From SHLQ01 sp964451305 (lineage in GTDB: Bacteria > Actinomycetota > Acidimicrobiia > Acidimicrobiales > SHLQ01), in contig CAYVHV010000047.1 in the NCBI GenBank assembly GCA_964451305.1, forward strand, positions 1-24,027: a stretch of DNA of 24,027 bases, read 5' to 3'. Under the pieces are notes generated by a model, which worked only from the letters and a program-made list of their open reading frames with translations, made no database searches and was not told the origin of the DNA. Shown piece after piece: positions 1-7,342 of this stretch. Each line of letters starts with the position of its first letter. Position 1 is the stretch's first letter. Both the position numbers and the translations under genes were made by a program.

Positions 1-667
1 GAGCTTGGCGAAGTTGTGGTGCCATCCGGCCCTGAGCAACCGCCGACACGGCGGTCGCTGCGGCCAAGCCCATCCAGCGGACACTCGGGGAAACGATCGG
101 GTTGTGGGTCTCGCGGGCTTGGGCGACCAACCAGCCGAGGGCCGCAGTGACCGGGGTGGTCAAGGCAGGAACGCGCTGCCCTGTCGGGATTCGAAGCAAT
201 CCACGGGCCTCCCACGCAATACCTGCGCCACCGGTCGTGCCGAGGTATTCCTTAATGACGTCGGCTTGTTCGTAGCGAGCATCGTGACCGGCAACCCATG
301 CGACAAGTTGGCCATCGTTCCACGACAACTGCAGCTGTGCAGTTCCCGTCTTTTCTGCCGCTGCCTGTTGTTGACGCTTGGCCTGCGGAAGCGGAGCGAG
401 CTCCTCTTCCTTCGGTGGCCCTACGAGAGCGGTCAACGCATCGTCGATGCGGAAGCACTCCTCATCGAGATCGTTCAAGACATTGGCGCGCTCGGGCCCG
501 CGCACATTCTTACGGGCGTGCGCCAGCGTTGCCTCGGCATCGTCGAGCAGGCGCCACAAGGCTTCAGCCCATGCGGCCTTGTCGGCTTCGAGCGCCGCGA
601 TCTGTTCTTTGGTGGCCGTGTCGTCGAGGTGCGCTTGCGCATACGACTCAAACTCGGCGGCACTCAT
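1..667 (-). CDS. Partial N-terminal region of a large protein, possibly a SNF2/DEAD-box-type helicase
   Basis: An open frame runs on the minus strand from ATG at 665-667 to the window edge with no stop, giving about 222 residues beginning MSAAEFESYAQAHL. The first 100 residues are Ala/Glu-rich and probably helical. A segment containing LQLSWNDGQLVAWVAG follows, then one reading PSVRWMGLAAATAVSAVAQGR. The last segment resembles the conserved block near the N-terminus of actinobacterial SNF2-family helicases, where a similar stretch precedes the ATPase core. The core itself would lie outside the window, so no helicase motif can be checked. A GAGGAG sequence lies about 20 bases upstream of the ATG, which is far for a ribosome site, so the start is uncertain. 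Third-position GC bias supports this frame over the overlapping frames on the other strand. The family assignment is a guess from memory of the pattern. Confidence 0.6.
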   Translation of the reverse strand, partial: MSAAEFESYAQAHLDDTATKEQIAALEADKAAWAEALWRLLDDAEATLAHARKNVRGPERANVLNDLDEECFRIDDALTALVGPPKEEELAPLPQAKRQQQAAAEKTGTAQLQLSWNDGQLVAWVAGHDARYEQADVIKEYLGTTGGAGIAWEARGLLRIPTGQRVPALTTPVTAALGWLVAQARETHNPIVSPSVRWMGLAAATAVSAVAQGRMAPQLRQA

Positions 668-989
668 GGTGGTGGCGATAACGATCTTCTCCTCGGGTGA
701 CACCCGATTGCGGGTGCAAGGCCAGGAACAACACGGTCGAACTGACCACTGCGATCCCTAGGGGTTGAGCTCGACGGTGCAGTTCAGAGTTGGGGCTGAA
801 CGCCGAAACCACTCAACCTCAACTGCAAACCATCAGGCTGCTCGCAACATTGGGAGTTGGCATACCCCCGGTTGCTCGTATCAATCTACACGCGATGTGC
901 GCCGTTGCCTTATCGAACATCTGTGAGCCAGCGCCGTCGAAACCTGGGCCGCCGAAGTCTGGGCGGTCAAAGTCTGTGAGACTGTGCAC
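668..989. other. Intergenic region between divergent genes
   Basis: About 320 bases separate the minus-strand partial gene from hisC. Short open frames cross it on both strands, but none shows a convincing protein or ribosome site. A small inverted repeat (CACCCG-ATTG-CGGGTG) lies near 700-715. Promoters for both flanking genes are expected here, but I see no clear -35/-10 pair. Confidence 0.4.
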
Positions 990-2087
990 ATGGGTATTGG
1001 TAAGATTCGTCCGGCAGTTCTCAATATGGCCAGCTATAAACCGGGGAAGGCCGCCGGGCAGGTCGAGGTCGAGCACGGGATTGCGGACGCGATCAAGCTC
1101 GCATCGAACGAGAACCCGTGGCCGCCGGTCACCGCGGTTCAAGACGCGATCGCAACGTCGATCGCGGGCGTCAATCGTTATGGCGACAACCGAGCGACCG
1201 AGGTACGGCTCGCCCTGTCGGCGTGGCTGGGCATAGACGCCGACTCGATCACCGTCGGGTGCGGCTCTAGTGGGTTGTTGCAACAGCTCTTCATGCTCTA
1301 CGTCGACGCCGGCGATGAGGTGCTCTTTCCATACCCATCGTTCGAGGTCTACCCGATCTTCTCGAAACAGTTCGGCGCGGTCCCAGTGACCGTTCCGCTC
1401 GTCGACTACACGATCGACCTCGATGCTGTCGCAGCCGCTGTCACCGACCGCACCAAACTGATCTTCCTCGCCACACCCAACAATCCAACGGGAACGTCCA
1501 TCTCAGTCGCCCAGATTCGCGAGTTGCTCGACGCCATACCGAGCGATGTCATGGTCGTGATCGACGAGGCATACCGAGAGTTCAACGCCCCCGAGTTCGG
1601 TGACCCGGCGACGCTGCTCGCCAGCCACGAGAACATCATCATCACGCGGACCTTCAGCAAGGCCTTCGGGCTCGCTGGCCTCCGCTCCGGCTACGGCTTG
1701 TGCGCCCCAGCGCTCGTCGACGAACTCGAGAAAGTTCGTCTTCCATTCTCGGTAAACAACTTGGCTCAAGCAGCGGTGCTCGCAGCGATTGAGCACCGTG
1801 CCGAGGCGCTCGAACGAGTCGACGCGCTGATCGAAGAGCGAGGTCGCTGCGCAGAGGCATTGCGGACAGCTGGCGTGGAAATTCCGGAACCGCAAGCCAA
1901 CTTCATTTTCATCCCGACAGGTGTGGAAACGCTTGAGGTGGCGCGACGGATGGAGCAACTCGGCGTCGTCACGCGCCCCTTCCCCGATTTGGGGCTTAGG
2001 GTCACCGTTGGTTCTGCCGAAGAAAACGACCGCTGGTTGGACGCGTTTCTCTCAAGCCGTCAGTCGGAGGAGCAACCACGCCTCTGA
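990..2087 (+). CDS. hisC: Histidinol-phosphate aminotransferase
   Basis: This is a PLP-dependent fold-type I aminotransferase that converts imidazole-acetol phosphate and glutamate to histidinol phosphate in histidine biosynthesis. Visible family motifs in order are SNENPWPP near the N-terminus (substrate loop), GCGSSGLLQQL (cofactor phosphate loop), ATPNNPTGT, VVIDEAYREF (Asp and Tyr contacting the cofactor) and TRTFSKAFGLAGLR, which carries the Schiff-base lysine at residue 224. The C-terminal GLRVTVGS contains the substrate-carboxylate arginine region. The length of about 365 residues is normal. ATG at 990 is preferred; a GTG two codons upstream at 984 is the alternative. No other his genes are nearby, so it is a stand-alone copy. 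It could act on phenylalanine or other aromatic substrates, as some HisC-like enzymes do. Confidence 0.92.
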   Translation: MGIGKIRPAVLNMASYKPGKAAGQVEVEHGIADAIKLASNENPWPPVTAVQDAIATSIAGVNRYGDNRATEVRLALSAWLGIDADSITVGCGSSGLLQQLFMLYVDAGDEVLFPYPSFEVYPIFSKQFGAVPVTVPLVDYTIDLDAVAAAVTDRTKLIFLATPNNPTGTSISVAQIRELLDAIPSDVMVVIDEAYREFNAPEFGDPATLLASHENIIITRTFSKAFGLAGLRSGYGLCAPALVDELEKVRLPFSVNNLAQAAVLAAIEHRAEALERVDALIEERGRCAEALRTAGVEIPEPQANFIFIPTGVETLEVARRMEQLGVVTRPFPDLGLRVTVGSAEENDRWLDAFLSSRQSEEQPRL

Positions 2088-2167
2088 CATTAGTTTCGGT
2101 TTGTCGAGCACAGCCTGCGCGTATCGACCAATCTGGTAGGTACGAATTCAAGACGCGGGAGCAACAA

Positions 2168-2896
2168 ATGGTAATTAAGTCAAACCTCGATCAGTACGCA
2201 GAGAACGAAACTGGCGAGCAGTTCACTCGACAGAACTCGAAACTATTGAAGATCGAACTCGCTGCTGGCGGCGTGCATGCCAAGCGCGGATCGATGGTTG
2301 CATACCAGGGCGATGTGAGGTTTGAAAACAAAGGTTCAGGCGGTCTTGGCAAGATGCTGAAGAAAGCAGCGACCGGCGAAGGTGCTGACATGATGCACGC
2401 ATCGGGCAGCGGCGAACTCTTCATTGCCGACGACGCCAAAGACGTGCACATCATGTATCTCGAGAACGACATGATGTCGGTCAACGGCGCGAACATCTTG
2501 GCGTTTAACGAATCGATCTCGTGGGACATCAAACGGTTGAGTGGCGGCGCTGCCGGAGCGCTCGCCGGTGGTCTCTACAACATGGAGTTGAGCGGAACCG
2601 GCTTCGTTGCCGTGACGACCGACGGACCTCCTGTCATGCTCGATGTCGCAAGCGCACCGACCTTCGGCGACGCCCAGGCGGTCGTCATGTGGTCGGGTGG
2701 CGTGCAGATGCAGCTGAAGACCGACACGACCGGTGGTCTCAAATCCATGGTTCGAGGTGGTACCGGTGAGACGTTCCAGATGGCCTTCGGTGGTCAAGGG
2801 TTCGTGCTCGTCCAGCCGTCTGAGGGCCCAACTCACCTCGGTGGCGGCGGCGGAAGCGCCGGTGGTGGTGGCATCCTCGGAGCGCTCGGCGGATAG
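2168..2896 (+). CDS. AIM24 family protein
   Basis: The 242-residue protein matches the AIM24 (formerly DUF124) family of beta-rich proteins, whose bacterial members have no settled biochemical role. Supporting patterns are KLLKIELAAGGVHAKRGSMVAYQGDVRF near the N-terminus, SGSGELFIADDAKDVHIMYLENDMMSVNGANILAF in the middle, and repeated Gly-Thr-Gly elements toward the end (presented here as scattered blocks of one family signature). The tail after residue 220 is a Gly/Ser-rich linker-like stretch that ends without a membrane segment. A GGGAG ribosome site lies 9 bases upstream of the ATG. No signal peptide is visible, so a cytoplasmic location is likely. It sits alone between hisC and the sugar locus, and nothing nearby indicates its partner. 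Confidence 0.85.
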   Translation: MVIKSNLDQYAENETGEQFTRQNSKLLKIELAAGGVHAKRGSMVAYQGDVRFENKGSGGLGKMLKKAATGEGADMMHASGSGELFIADDAKDVHIMYLENDMMSVNGANILAFNESISWDIKRLSGGAAGALAGGLYNMELSGTGFVAVTTDGPPVMLDVASAPTFGDAQAVVMWSGGVQMQLKTDTTGGLKSMVRGGTGETFQMAFGGQGFVLVQPSEGPTHLGGGGGSAGGGGILGALGG

Positions 2897-2941
2897 TCAC
2901 CTGCGGGCGATATTTCGGCCAAGACGGCCGTCGCCCCTTCG

Positions 2942-2959
2942 AATGCAACAATTTGCATT
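2942..2959 (+). promoter_or_regulatory. LacI-family operator O1 upstream of the GH13 gene
   Basis: An interrupted palindrome, AATGCAA-CAAT-TTGCATT, fits the general LacI/GalR operator form TGNAA-N4-TTNCA. Its right half contains the candidate -35 box TTGCAT at 2953-2958. Its centre is exactly 21 bp from that of the next operator. Confidence 0.75.
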
Positions 2960-2980
2960 GCGAATGTAAACCGTTACATT
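2953..2980 (+). promoter_or_regulatory. Candidate promoter of the GH13-lacI operon
   Basis: TTGCAT (2953-2958) and TACATT (2975-2980) are separated by 16 bases, predicting transcription from about 2987. Both boxes lie inside LacI-type operators, so repressor binding would cover the whole promoter. A GAGGAAG ribosome site follows at 2998-3004. Confidence 0.55.
2963..2980 (+). promoter_or_regulatory. LacI-family operator O2 upstream of the GH13 gene
   Basis: A second palindrome, AATGTAA-ACCG-TTACATT, has perfectly complementary 7-base half sites. Its right half contains the candidate -10 box TACATT at 2975-2980. It lies 28 bases before the GH13 start codon. Confidence 0.8.
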
Positions 2981-3008
2981 CTCATCTGGTCGACCGAGAG
3001 GAAGTCAG

Positions 3009-4604
3009 ATGACAACTGAACAATCCGGGTCGACAAATTGGTGGGAGCATGCGCTCGGCTACGAGATTTACATCCGCTCGTTCGCTGACGGGAATGGCGA
3101 CGGCATCGGCGATTTCATTGGAATGCTCGACAAGCTCGAGTACCTCAGTTGGCTCGGTGTCGACGTGCTTTGGATCACCCCGTTCTACGAGTCGCCCTTG
3201 CGTGACTGGGGATACGACGTTGCGGACTACACCGCGGTCGACACGACGTATGGAACGCTCGCCGACGTCGACGCGGTCATCGCCAAAGCCCATGCCCTCG
3301 ACATGCGCGTCATCATCGACATCGTCCCAAACCATACGAGCGACCAGCACCAGTGGTTTCAGGCGGCACTCGCCGATCCGGAGAGCGAATACCGGGACTA
3401 CTACATCTGGCGCGATCCTCCAGCGGACGGTTCGTTGCCGAATAACTGGGTGGGGTACTTCGGCGGGCCGACCTGGACGCTCGAACCAACGAGCGGGCAG
3501 TACTACCTGCACCTCTTCCTCCCAGAGCAGCCAGATCTCAACTGGCGCAACCCAGCTGTCCAGGCCGAGTTCGAAAACATCCTCCGCTTCTGGCTCGACC
3601 GAGGCATCGACGGTTTTCGGATCGATGTTGCGCAAGGACTCGTCAAGGACGAACAGCTCCGCTCGAACCCTCAGATCGCGCCGGTCGATGAGTCGATGTT
3701 CCGTTGGGATCAATGGGCGGCCTTCAAACACGAACACGACACGCTTCAGCCCGAGACCGTCGCGATCTTTCAAGCGTGGAACCGCATCGCTGGCGAGTAC
3801 GGAGCGCTTCTCTTGGGTGAAACGTATGACCTTGTGCAGTTCGACAAGCTCGATCGACTGCTCTCGAGTGGCGATGCGTTGCACGTTGGCTTCTGGTTCG
3901 GCGCAATGCACGTCGACTGGGATGCGACGGCGATCAAGTCCGCCTTGGCCCAACCGATCGACGCGATCTCCGCTGGCTTGGGCTGGGCACAGAACAGCCA
4001 TGACGAACCTCGTTCGGTCACCCGGTTCGGCGGGGGAGCGATCGGGAGACGTCGAGCGCTTGCGCTAGCAGTGCTCCTCGGTGGCCTTCCCGGCATGCCA
4101 TTTCTGTACCAGGGCGAAGAGCTCGGTCTGGAAGACGGTGAGGTTACCGCTGAAGAAAAGCTCGACCCCGTCGGGGGCGACGACCCAGGTGGTGGACGCG
4201 ACGGCAACCGAACGCCAATGCCGTGGCGACCGGGACCCGGAATGGGCTTCACCGAAGAGCACGTCAGTCCGTGGCTTCCGTTCGGAGGTCGCGTCGACGC
4301 GGATACCGTGTCCGCCCAACGCAACGACCCAGATTCGATGGTGTTTCGCTACCGACGACTTATCGAAGTCCGTCGATCGATCGCTCAGATCGCTGAGGCT
4401 CCGATGATGTGGATCGACGGGATCCCGGAGGGCATCGTGGCATTCCGCCGCGGCGATGTGGTCTTCATGGCAAATGTCTCGCCAGACCCTGCAACGTCGC
4501 CCGTCGACGGCGAGCTCCTCTTTTCGACAAACGATGACGGCCGCGAATCGCGGGGCACGCTCGCTCCCGATGAGGCCCAGATCAGATTGGTGTTTGGGTC
4601 ATGA
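3009..4604 (+). CDS. GH13 alpha-glucosidase
   Basis: The 531-residue protein is a retaining glycoside hydrolase of family GH13 that would release glucose from alpha-glucosides in the cytoplasm. The (beta/alpha)8 barrel begins at ALGYEIYIRSFADGNGDGIGD. Conserved regions follow: DIVPNHTSDQH, GFRIDVAQ with the nucleophile Asp206, LLGETY with the acid/base Glu271, and NSHDEPR with the transition-state Asp332. The residue after the nucleophile Val is Ala (DVA), which in this family tends to go with alpha-1,4 rather than alpha-1,6 linkage preference. No signal peptide is seen. The last four bases overlap the start of the LacI gene (ATGA), so the two are translationally coupled. Neighbouring binding protein and AglF/AglG permeases match the alpha-glucoside (agl) loci known from rhizobia. 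The exact substrate (maltose, sucrose, glucosylglycerol or another) cannot be read from the sequence. Confidence 0.92.
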   Translation: MTTEQSGSTNWWEHALGYEIYIRSFADGNGDGIGDFIGMLDKLEYLSWLGVDVLWITPFYESPLRDWGYDVADYTAVDTTYGTLADVDAVIAKAHALDMRVIIDIVPNHTSDQHQWFQAALADPESEYRDYYIWRDPPADGSLPNNWVGYFGGPTWTLEPTSGQYYLHLFLPEQPDLNWRNPAVQAEFENILRFWLDRGIDGFRIDVAQGLVKDEQLRSNPQIAPVDESMFRWDQWAAFKHEHDTLQPETVAIFQAWNRIAGEYGALLLGETYDLVQFDKLDRLLSSGDALHVGFWFGAMHVDWDATAIKSALAQPIDAISAGLGWAQNSHDEPRSVTRFGGGAIGRRRALALAVLLGGLPGMPFLYQGEELGLEDGEVTAEEKLDPVGGDDPGGGRDGNRTPMPWRPGPGMGFTEEHVSPWLPFGGRVDADTVSAQRNDPDSMVFRYRRLIEVRRSIAQIAEAPMMWIDGIPEGIVAFRRGDVVFMANVSPDPATSPVDGELLFSTNDDGRESRGTLAPDEAQIRLVFGS

Positions 4605-5665
4605 GTCGTAACCGAGGTCCGTCGATCGAAGATGTCGCCCGTGAAGCGGGGGTCTCTGTGGCGACGGTGTCTCGCGCCCTTCGCGGTCTACCGAACGTCG
4701 CTGAGAGCACTCGTGTACGCATCGAAGAGATTGCGGAGAAGATGAATTACCGGGCTGACCCGAGCGCGGCTCGGCTGGCCACCGGACGAACCCAACTCGT
4801 ACAGCTCGTGACCCCGACCGTCGATGGTTGGTACTTCTCTCGCTTTATCGCCGGAGCCGTCGATCTACTGATCGGCCGCGGGTACGAGGCAATTTCCCAT
4901 CCGGTCGAGAACCCCGAACAGCGCGAGGTGTTTCTCGCCGACATGCTCCGGCTCGAGAAGCGAGTCGACGGGTTGATCATCGTCGATCTCAACATCTCTG
5001 AAGAAGCCGCGTTGAAGTTGAGCGAGGCTGGTATTCGTGTCGTCACGGCAGGATTCAAGACGCAGAAGTTTCCGGCCGTGATCACCGATGACTATCGAGT
5101 TGGGTACATGGCGACCGAGCATCTGCTCGACCAAGGCCATCGTCGGATCGGCCTCATCTCCGGCGAACCAAATCACCCGCTCGCGTTCTCGGTACCGGGG
5201 CTTCGCCTCGCCGGCTACACCGGTGCGCTCGCAGCTGCCGGCATTTCGATCGATACGTCCCTCGAACAGTCCGGCTTTTTTCAAGCCGAGGGTGGACGTC
5301 GGGCTATGGAGCGGTTGCTCGACCTCGAAGATCCACCGACCGCAGTATTTGCCATGTCCGACGAGATGGCATTCGGTGCATGGGCCGCGTTGAACGAGCG
5401 AGGAATGTCGTGGTCTGACGGCGTCGGGGTTGTCGGTGTCGATGATCATGAACTTGCCGAACTTGTTGGGTTGACCACTGTTCGCCTGGCTCCTCACGAG
5501 CTTGGAGCAGCGGCCGCCGACCGGCTTTTGCAACTGATCGATGACGACGGTGAATTCGAACCTGGGGCGAAGGCCGATGACATTGCAAACGCAGCGCGAA
5601 CCGAAGGAATCGAACTCGTTGTTCGAGCCTCGACCGCCATGCCTCACGGTGTGCGTGGTGAATAA
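4601..5665 (+). CDS. LacI-family transcriptional repressor
   Basis: The 354-residue protein has the complete LacI/GalR architecture. Residues 1-60 hold the helix-turn-helix (SIEDVAREAGVSVATVSRAL) and hinge helix (YRADPSAARLATGRT). A periplasmic-binding-protein-like effector domain follows, with the family pattern DGLIIVDLN and, near the end, GVGVVGVDDHELAEL. The recognition helix has the usual sequence of regulators that bind TGNAANCGNTTNCA sites, and four such sites occur in this window. It is coupled to the glucosidase by a four-base overlap and is probably autoregulated through the two operators ahead of that gene. The effector is likely an imported sugar or its product. It corresponds in position and type to AglR, but that equivalence is inferred from context. 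Confidence 0.92.
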   Translation: MSRNRGPSIEDVAREAGVSVATVSRALRGLPNVAESTRVRIEEIAEKMNYRADPSAARLATGRTQLVQLVTPTVDGWYFSRFIAGAVDLLIGRGYEAISHPVENPEQREVFLADMLRLEKRVDGLIIVDLNISEEAALKLSEAGIRVVTAGFKTQKFPAVITDDYRVGYMATEHLLDQGHRRIGLISGEPNHPLAFSVPGLRLAGYTGALAAAGISIDTSLEQSGFFQAEGGRRAMERLLDLEDPPTAVFAMSDEMAFGAWAALNERGMSWSDGVGVVGVDDHELAELVGLTTVRLAPHELGAAAADRLLQLIDDDGEFEPGAKADDIANAARTEGIELVVRASTAMPHGVRGE

Positions 5666-5691
5666 ATCGTAATTCTGTCGCTTGGCCGGTG

Positions 5692-5719
5692 TGACAAACC
5701 TTTCACCGTCGACTACGTT
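5692..5719 (+). promoter_or_regulatory. Candidate promoter of the binding-protein/permease operon
   Basis: TGACAA (5692-5697) and TACGTT (5714-5719) are separated by 16 bases, predicting a start near 5726. The operator at 5727-5740 begins immediately at that point. A small inverted repeat, CCGATG-TTG-CATCGG (5743-5757), lies in the leader ahead of the ribosome site. Confidence 0.5.
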
Positions 5720-5726
5720 TCCGGAA

Positions 5727-5740
5727 TGCAAACGTTTGCA
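5727..5740 (+). promoter_or_regulatory. LacI-family operator, perfect palindrome, upstream of the binding-protein gene
   Basis: TGCAAACGTTTGCA is a perfect 14-base palindrome with the central CG typical of LacI/GalR operators. It sits at the predicted transcription start, between the promoter and the ribosome site, where binding would block initiation. Confidence 0.85.
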
Positions 5741-5783
5741 GTCCGATGTTGCATCGGGCCATTCATCAGGAGGGGACCCCAAA

Positions 5784-7235
5784 ATGAAGAGTAAGTGGAT
5801 CAAGCTACTTGCGACATTATTCGCACTAGCGCTCGTCGCTGCAGCATGCGGTAGTGACACCGCAGGCACCGCAGCAGAGGCCGAAGGAGCGTCAGCAGCC
5901 GACGCTCAGGCTGACGCCGAAGAGGCTGAAGAAGAAGCCGAAGAAGAAGAGGCGATGGAGGACGAGGAAGAAGAGGAGGCAATGGAAGACGAAGACGAAG
6001 AAGCCATGGAAGATGAAGATGCCATGGCCGACGGCGACTTCGCAGGCCAAGTCATCCAAGTCACCGGTCCAGAGAACGCACCAAACGACTGGAACTCGAT
6101 CCAAGCGGCCCTCGACCACTTCAACGAGAACACCGGCGCAGAAGCTATCTACACCGGTTCGGTCAACTGGGAGCAAGAGATCAACGTCCAGATCGCTGCA
6201 GGCAACCCGCCGGACATTTCAGTCTTCCCACAGCCGGGCAAGCTCGCTGAGTTCGCAGAGGGTGGCTCGGTCGTTCCATTGACCGATGACGTCAACACCG
6301 CAATCTCCGCAGAGTGGGCCCAAGGCCAGCTCGACTTTGGAAACGTCGACGGCGTTCAGTTCGGCGTTCCGGTCAAGACCGACCTCAAGTCGATCGTCTG
6401 GTACGACACCGACGTCTTCGACGCCGGCGGCTACGACATTCCTGAGACCCAGGATGCTCTCCTCGAACTCACCAACACCATGATCGCCGACGGCGTGACC
6501 CCATGGTGTGTCGGTATCGAGTCGGGCGGCGCAACCGGTTGGCTCTTCACCGACTGGACCGAAGAACTCATCATGCGTGACCACGGCGTAGAGGTCTACG
6601 ACGATTGGGTAACCAACGACGTGCCATTCTCCGATGAGCGCATCGTGCAGACCATGCAAAACATCGTCGACCTCTGGTCGATCGATGGTGCGGTCAACGG
6701 TGGCATCGAAGCTGTTCCAAGCGTGAACCACTCGCCAGGTGAAGACCTCGCAAATGGTAGCTGCGCAATGGTTCGCCAGGCATCGTTCTTCGCAACCCGT
6801 CTTCCAGAAGGAACCGACAACATTGGTTGGTTCTACTTCCCAGCGAACGACGCAAGCGTCTCGCCAGTCCTCGTTGCAGGCACCCTTACCGGCGCATTCA
6901 ACGACGATCCTGCAACCATGGCACTCATGGAGTTCATGGGCTCGAGCACCTACGCCAACCTTCGCCAGGAAGCACAGCGTGAAGCTGCCGGTGGCGGAAT
7001 CTCCGGATTCAACACCGCAAACCAGGGTGCAGACCGCACGCTGTGGTCTGACATTGGTGGCGAGTTCCTCGAGTTCCTCCAGGGCGCAGAGACGGTCCGC
7101 TTCGACGGCTCCGACCTCATGCCAGCTGATGTTGGTGCAGGCGAGTTCTGGACCCAGGCAACCGCACTCGTGAACGGTGACGTCACCGCAACCGAGGCAG
7201 CTGCAGCAATCGATGCTGCGTGGCCAACCGAGTAA
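5784..7235 (+). CDS. aglE: Sugar ABC transporter substrate-binding lipoprotein, alpha-glucoside (AglE) type
   Basis: The 483-residue protein is an extracytoplasmic solute-binding protein for a carbohydrate ABC importer. ATG at 5784 is chosen because AGGAGGGG (5768-5775) precedes it and the signal peptide starts there. The frame is open further upstream, but that part would run across the promoter. A lipoprotein signal (LALVAAAC, Cys22) anchors it to the membrane. Residues of about 25-85 form an unusual Ala/Glu/Asp-rich linker with runs of acidic residues and repeated AMEDE blocks. The binding domain begins at FAGQVIQVTGPEN and carries GNPPDISVFPQPGKLAEFA, a pattern typical of AglE-like alpha-glucoside binders. 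Both permeases follow downstream. The ligand is inferred from this family and from the glucosidase next door. Confidence 0.88.
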   Translation: MKSKWIKLLATLFALALVAAACGSDTAGTAAEAEGASAADAQADAEEAEEEAEEEEAMEDEEEEEAMEDEDEEAMEDEDAMADGDFAGQVIQVTGPENAPNDWNSIQAALDHFNENTGAEAIYTGSVNWEQEINVQIAAGNPPDISVFPQPGKLAEFAEGGSVVPLTDDVNTAISAEWAQGQLDFGNVDGVQFGVPVKTDLKSIVWYDTDVFDAGGYDIPETQDALLELTNTMIADGVTPWCVGIESGGATGWLFTDWTEELIMRDHGVEVYDDWVTNDVPFSDERIVQTMQNIVDLWSIDGAVNGGIEAVPSVNHSPGEDLANGSCAMVRQASFFATRLPEGTDNIGWFYFPANDASVSPVLVAGTLTGAFNDDPATMALMEFMGSSTYANLRQEAQREAAGGGISGFNTANQGADRTLWSDIGGEFLEFLQGAETVRFDGSDLMPADVGAGEFWTQATALVNGDVTATEAAAAIDAAWPTE

Positions 7236-7288
7236 TCGGTGCACGTTTGCTCAACTCACTTCCAGAGCTGAGCGCTAGTAGCGAATAA

Positions 7289-7318
7289 ATGTGGGGGCGG
7301 GACCGCCCGCCCCCACAT
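7289..7318 (+). terminator. Strong hairpin between the binding-protein and permease genes
   Basis: A perfect 13-base-pair stem (left arm ATGTGGGGGCGGG) closes on a four-base loop, ACCG. No T-run follows, so it is not a standard intrinsic terminator. In this position, after a binding-protein gene and before its permeases, such hairpins commonly protect the upstream mRNA or cause partial termination. Confidence 0.75.
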
Positions 7319-7342
7319 CTTCAATCACCACGGAGGGGGGAC

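Noticed and set aside
5..700. Long plus-strand open frame at the window start
   Set aside because: It is the antisense of the minus-strand coding frame running to the edge, has an Arg/Cys-rich composition and no recognisable motifs.
2982..4001. Long minus-strand open frame of 339 codons inside the GH13 gene
   Set aside because: The GH13 frame carries all catalytic motifs; the antisense frame is a GC-codon-bias shadow with no family pattern.
5743..5757. Second operator in the binding-protein leader (CCGATG-TTG-CATCGG)
   Set aside because: It has a three-base centre and lacks the TGYAA/TTRCA half sites, so it is not the same type of site. It may be a small leader hairpin.
6219..7244. Long minus-strand open frame opposite the binding-protein gene
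   Set aside because: Cys/His-scattered composition and no motifs; the plus-strand frame has a lipobox and a binding domain.
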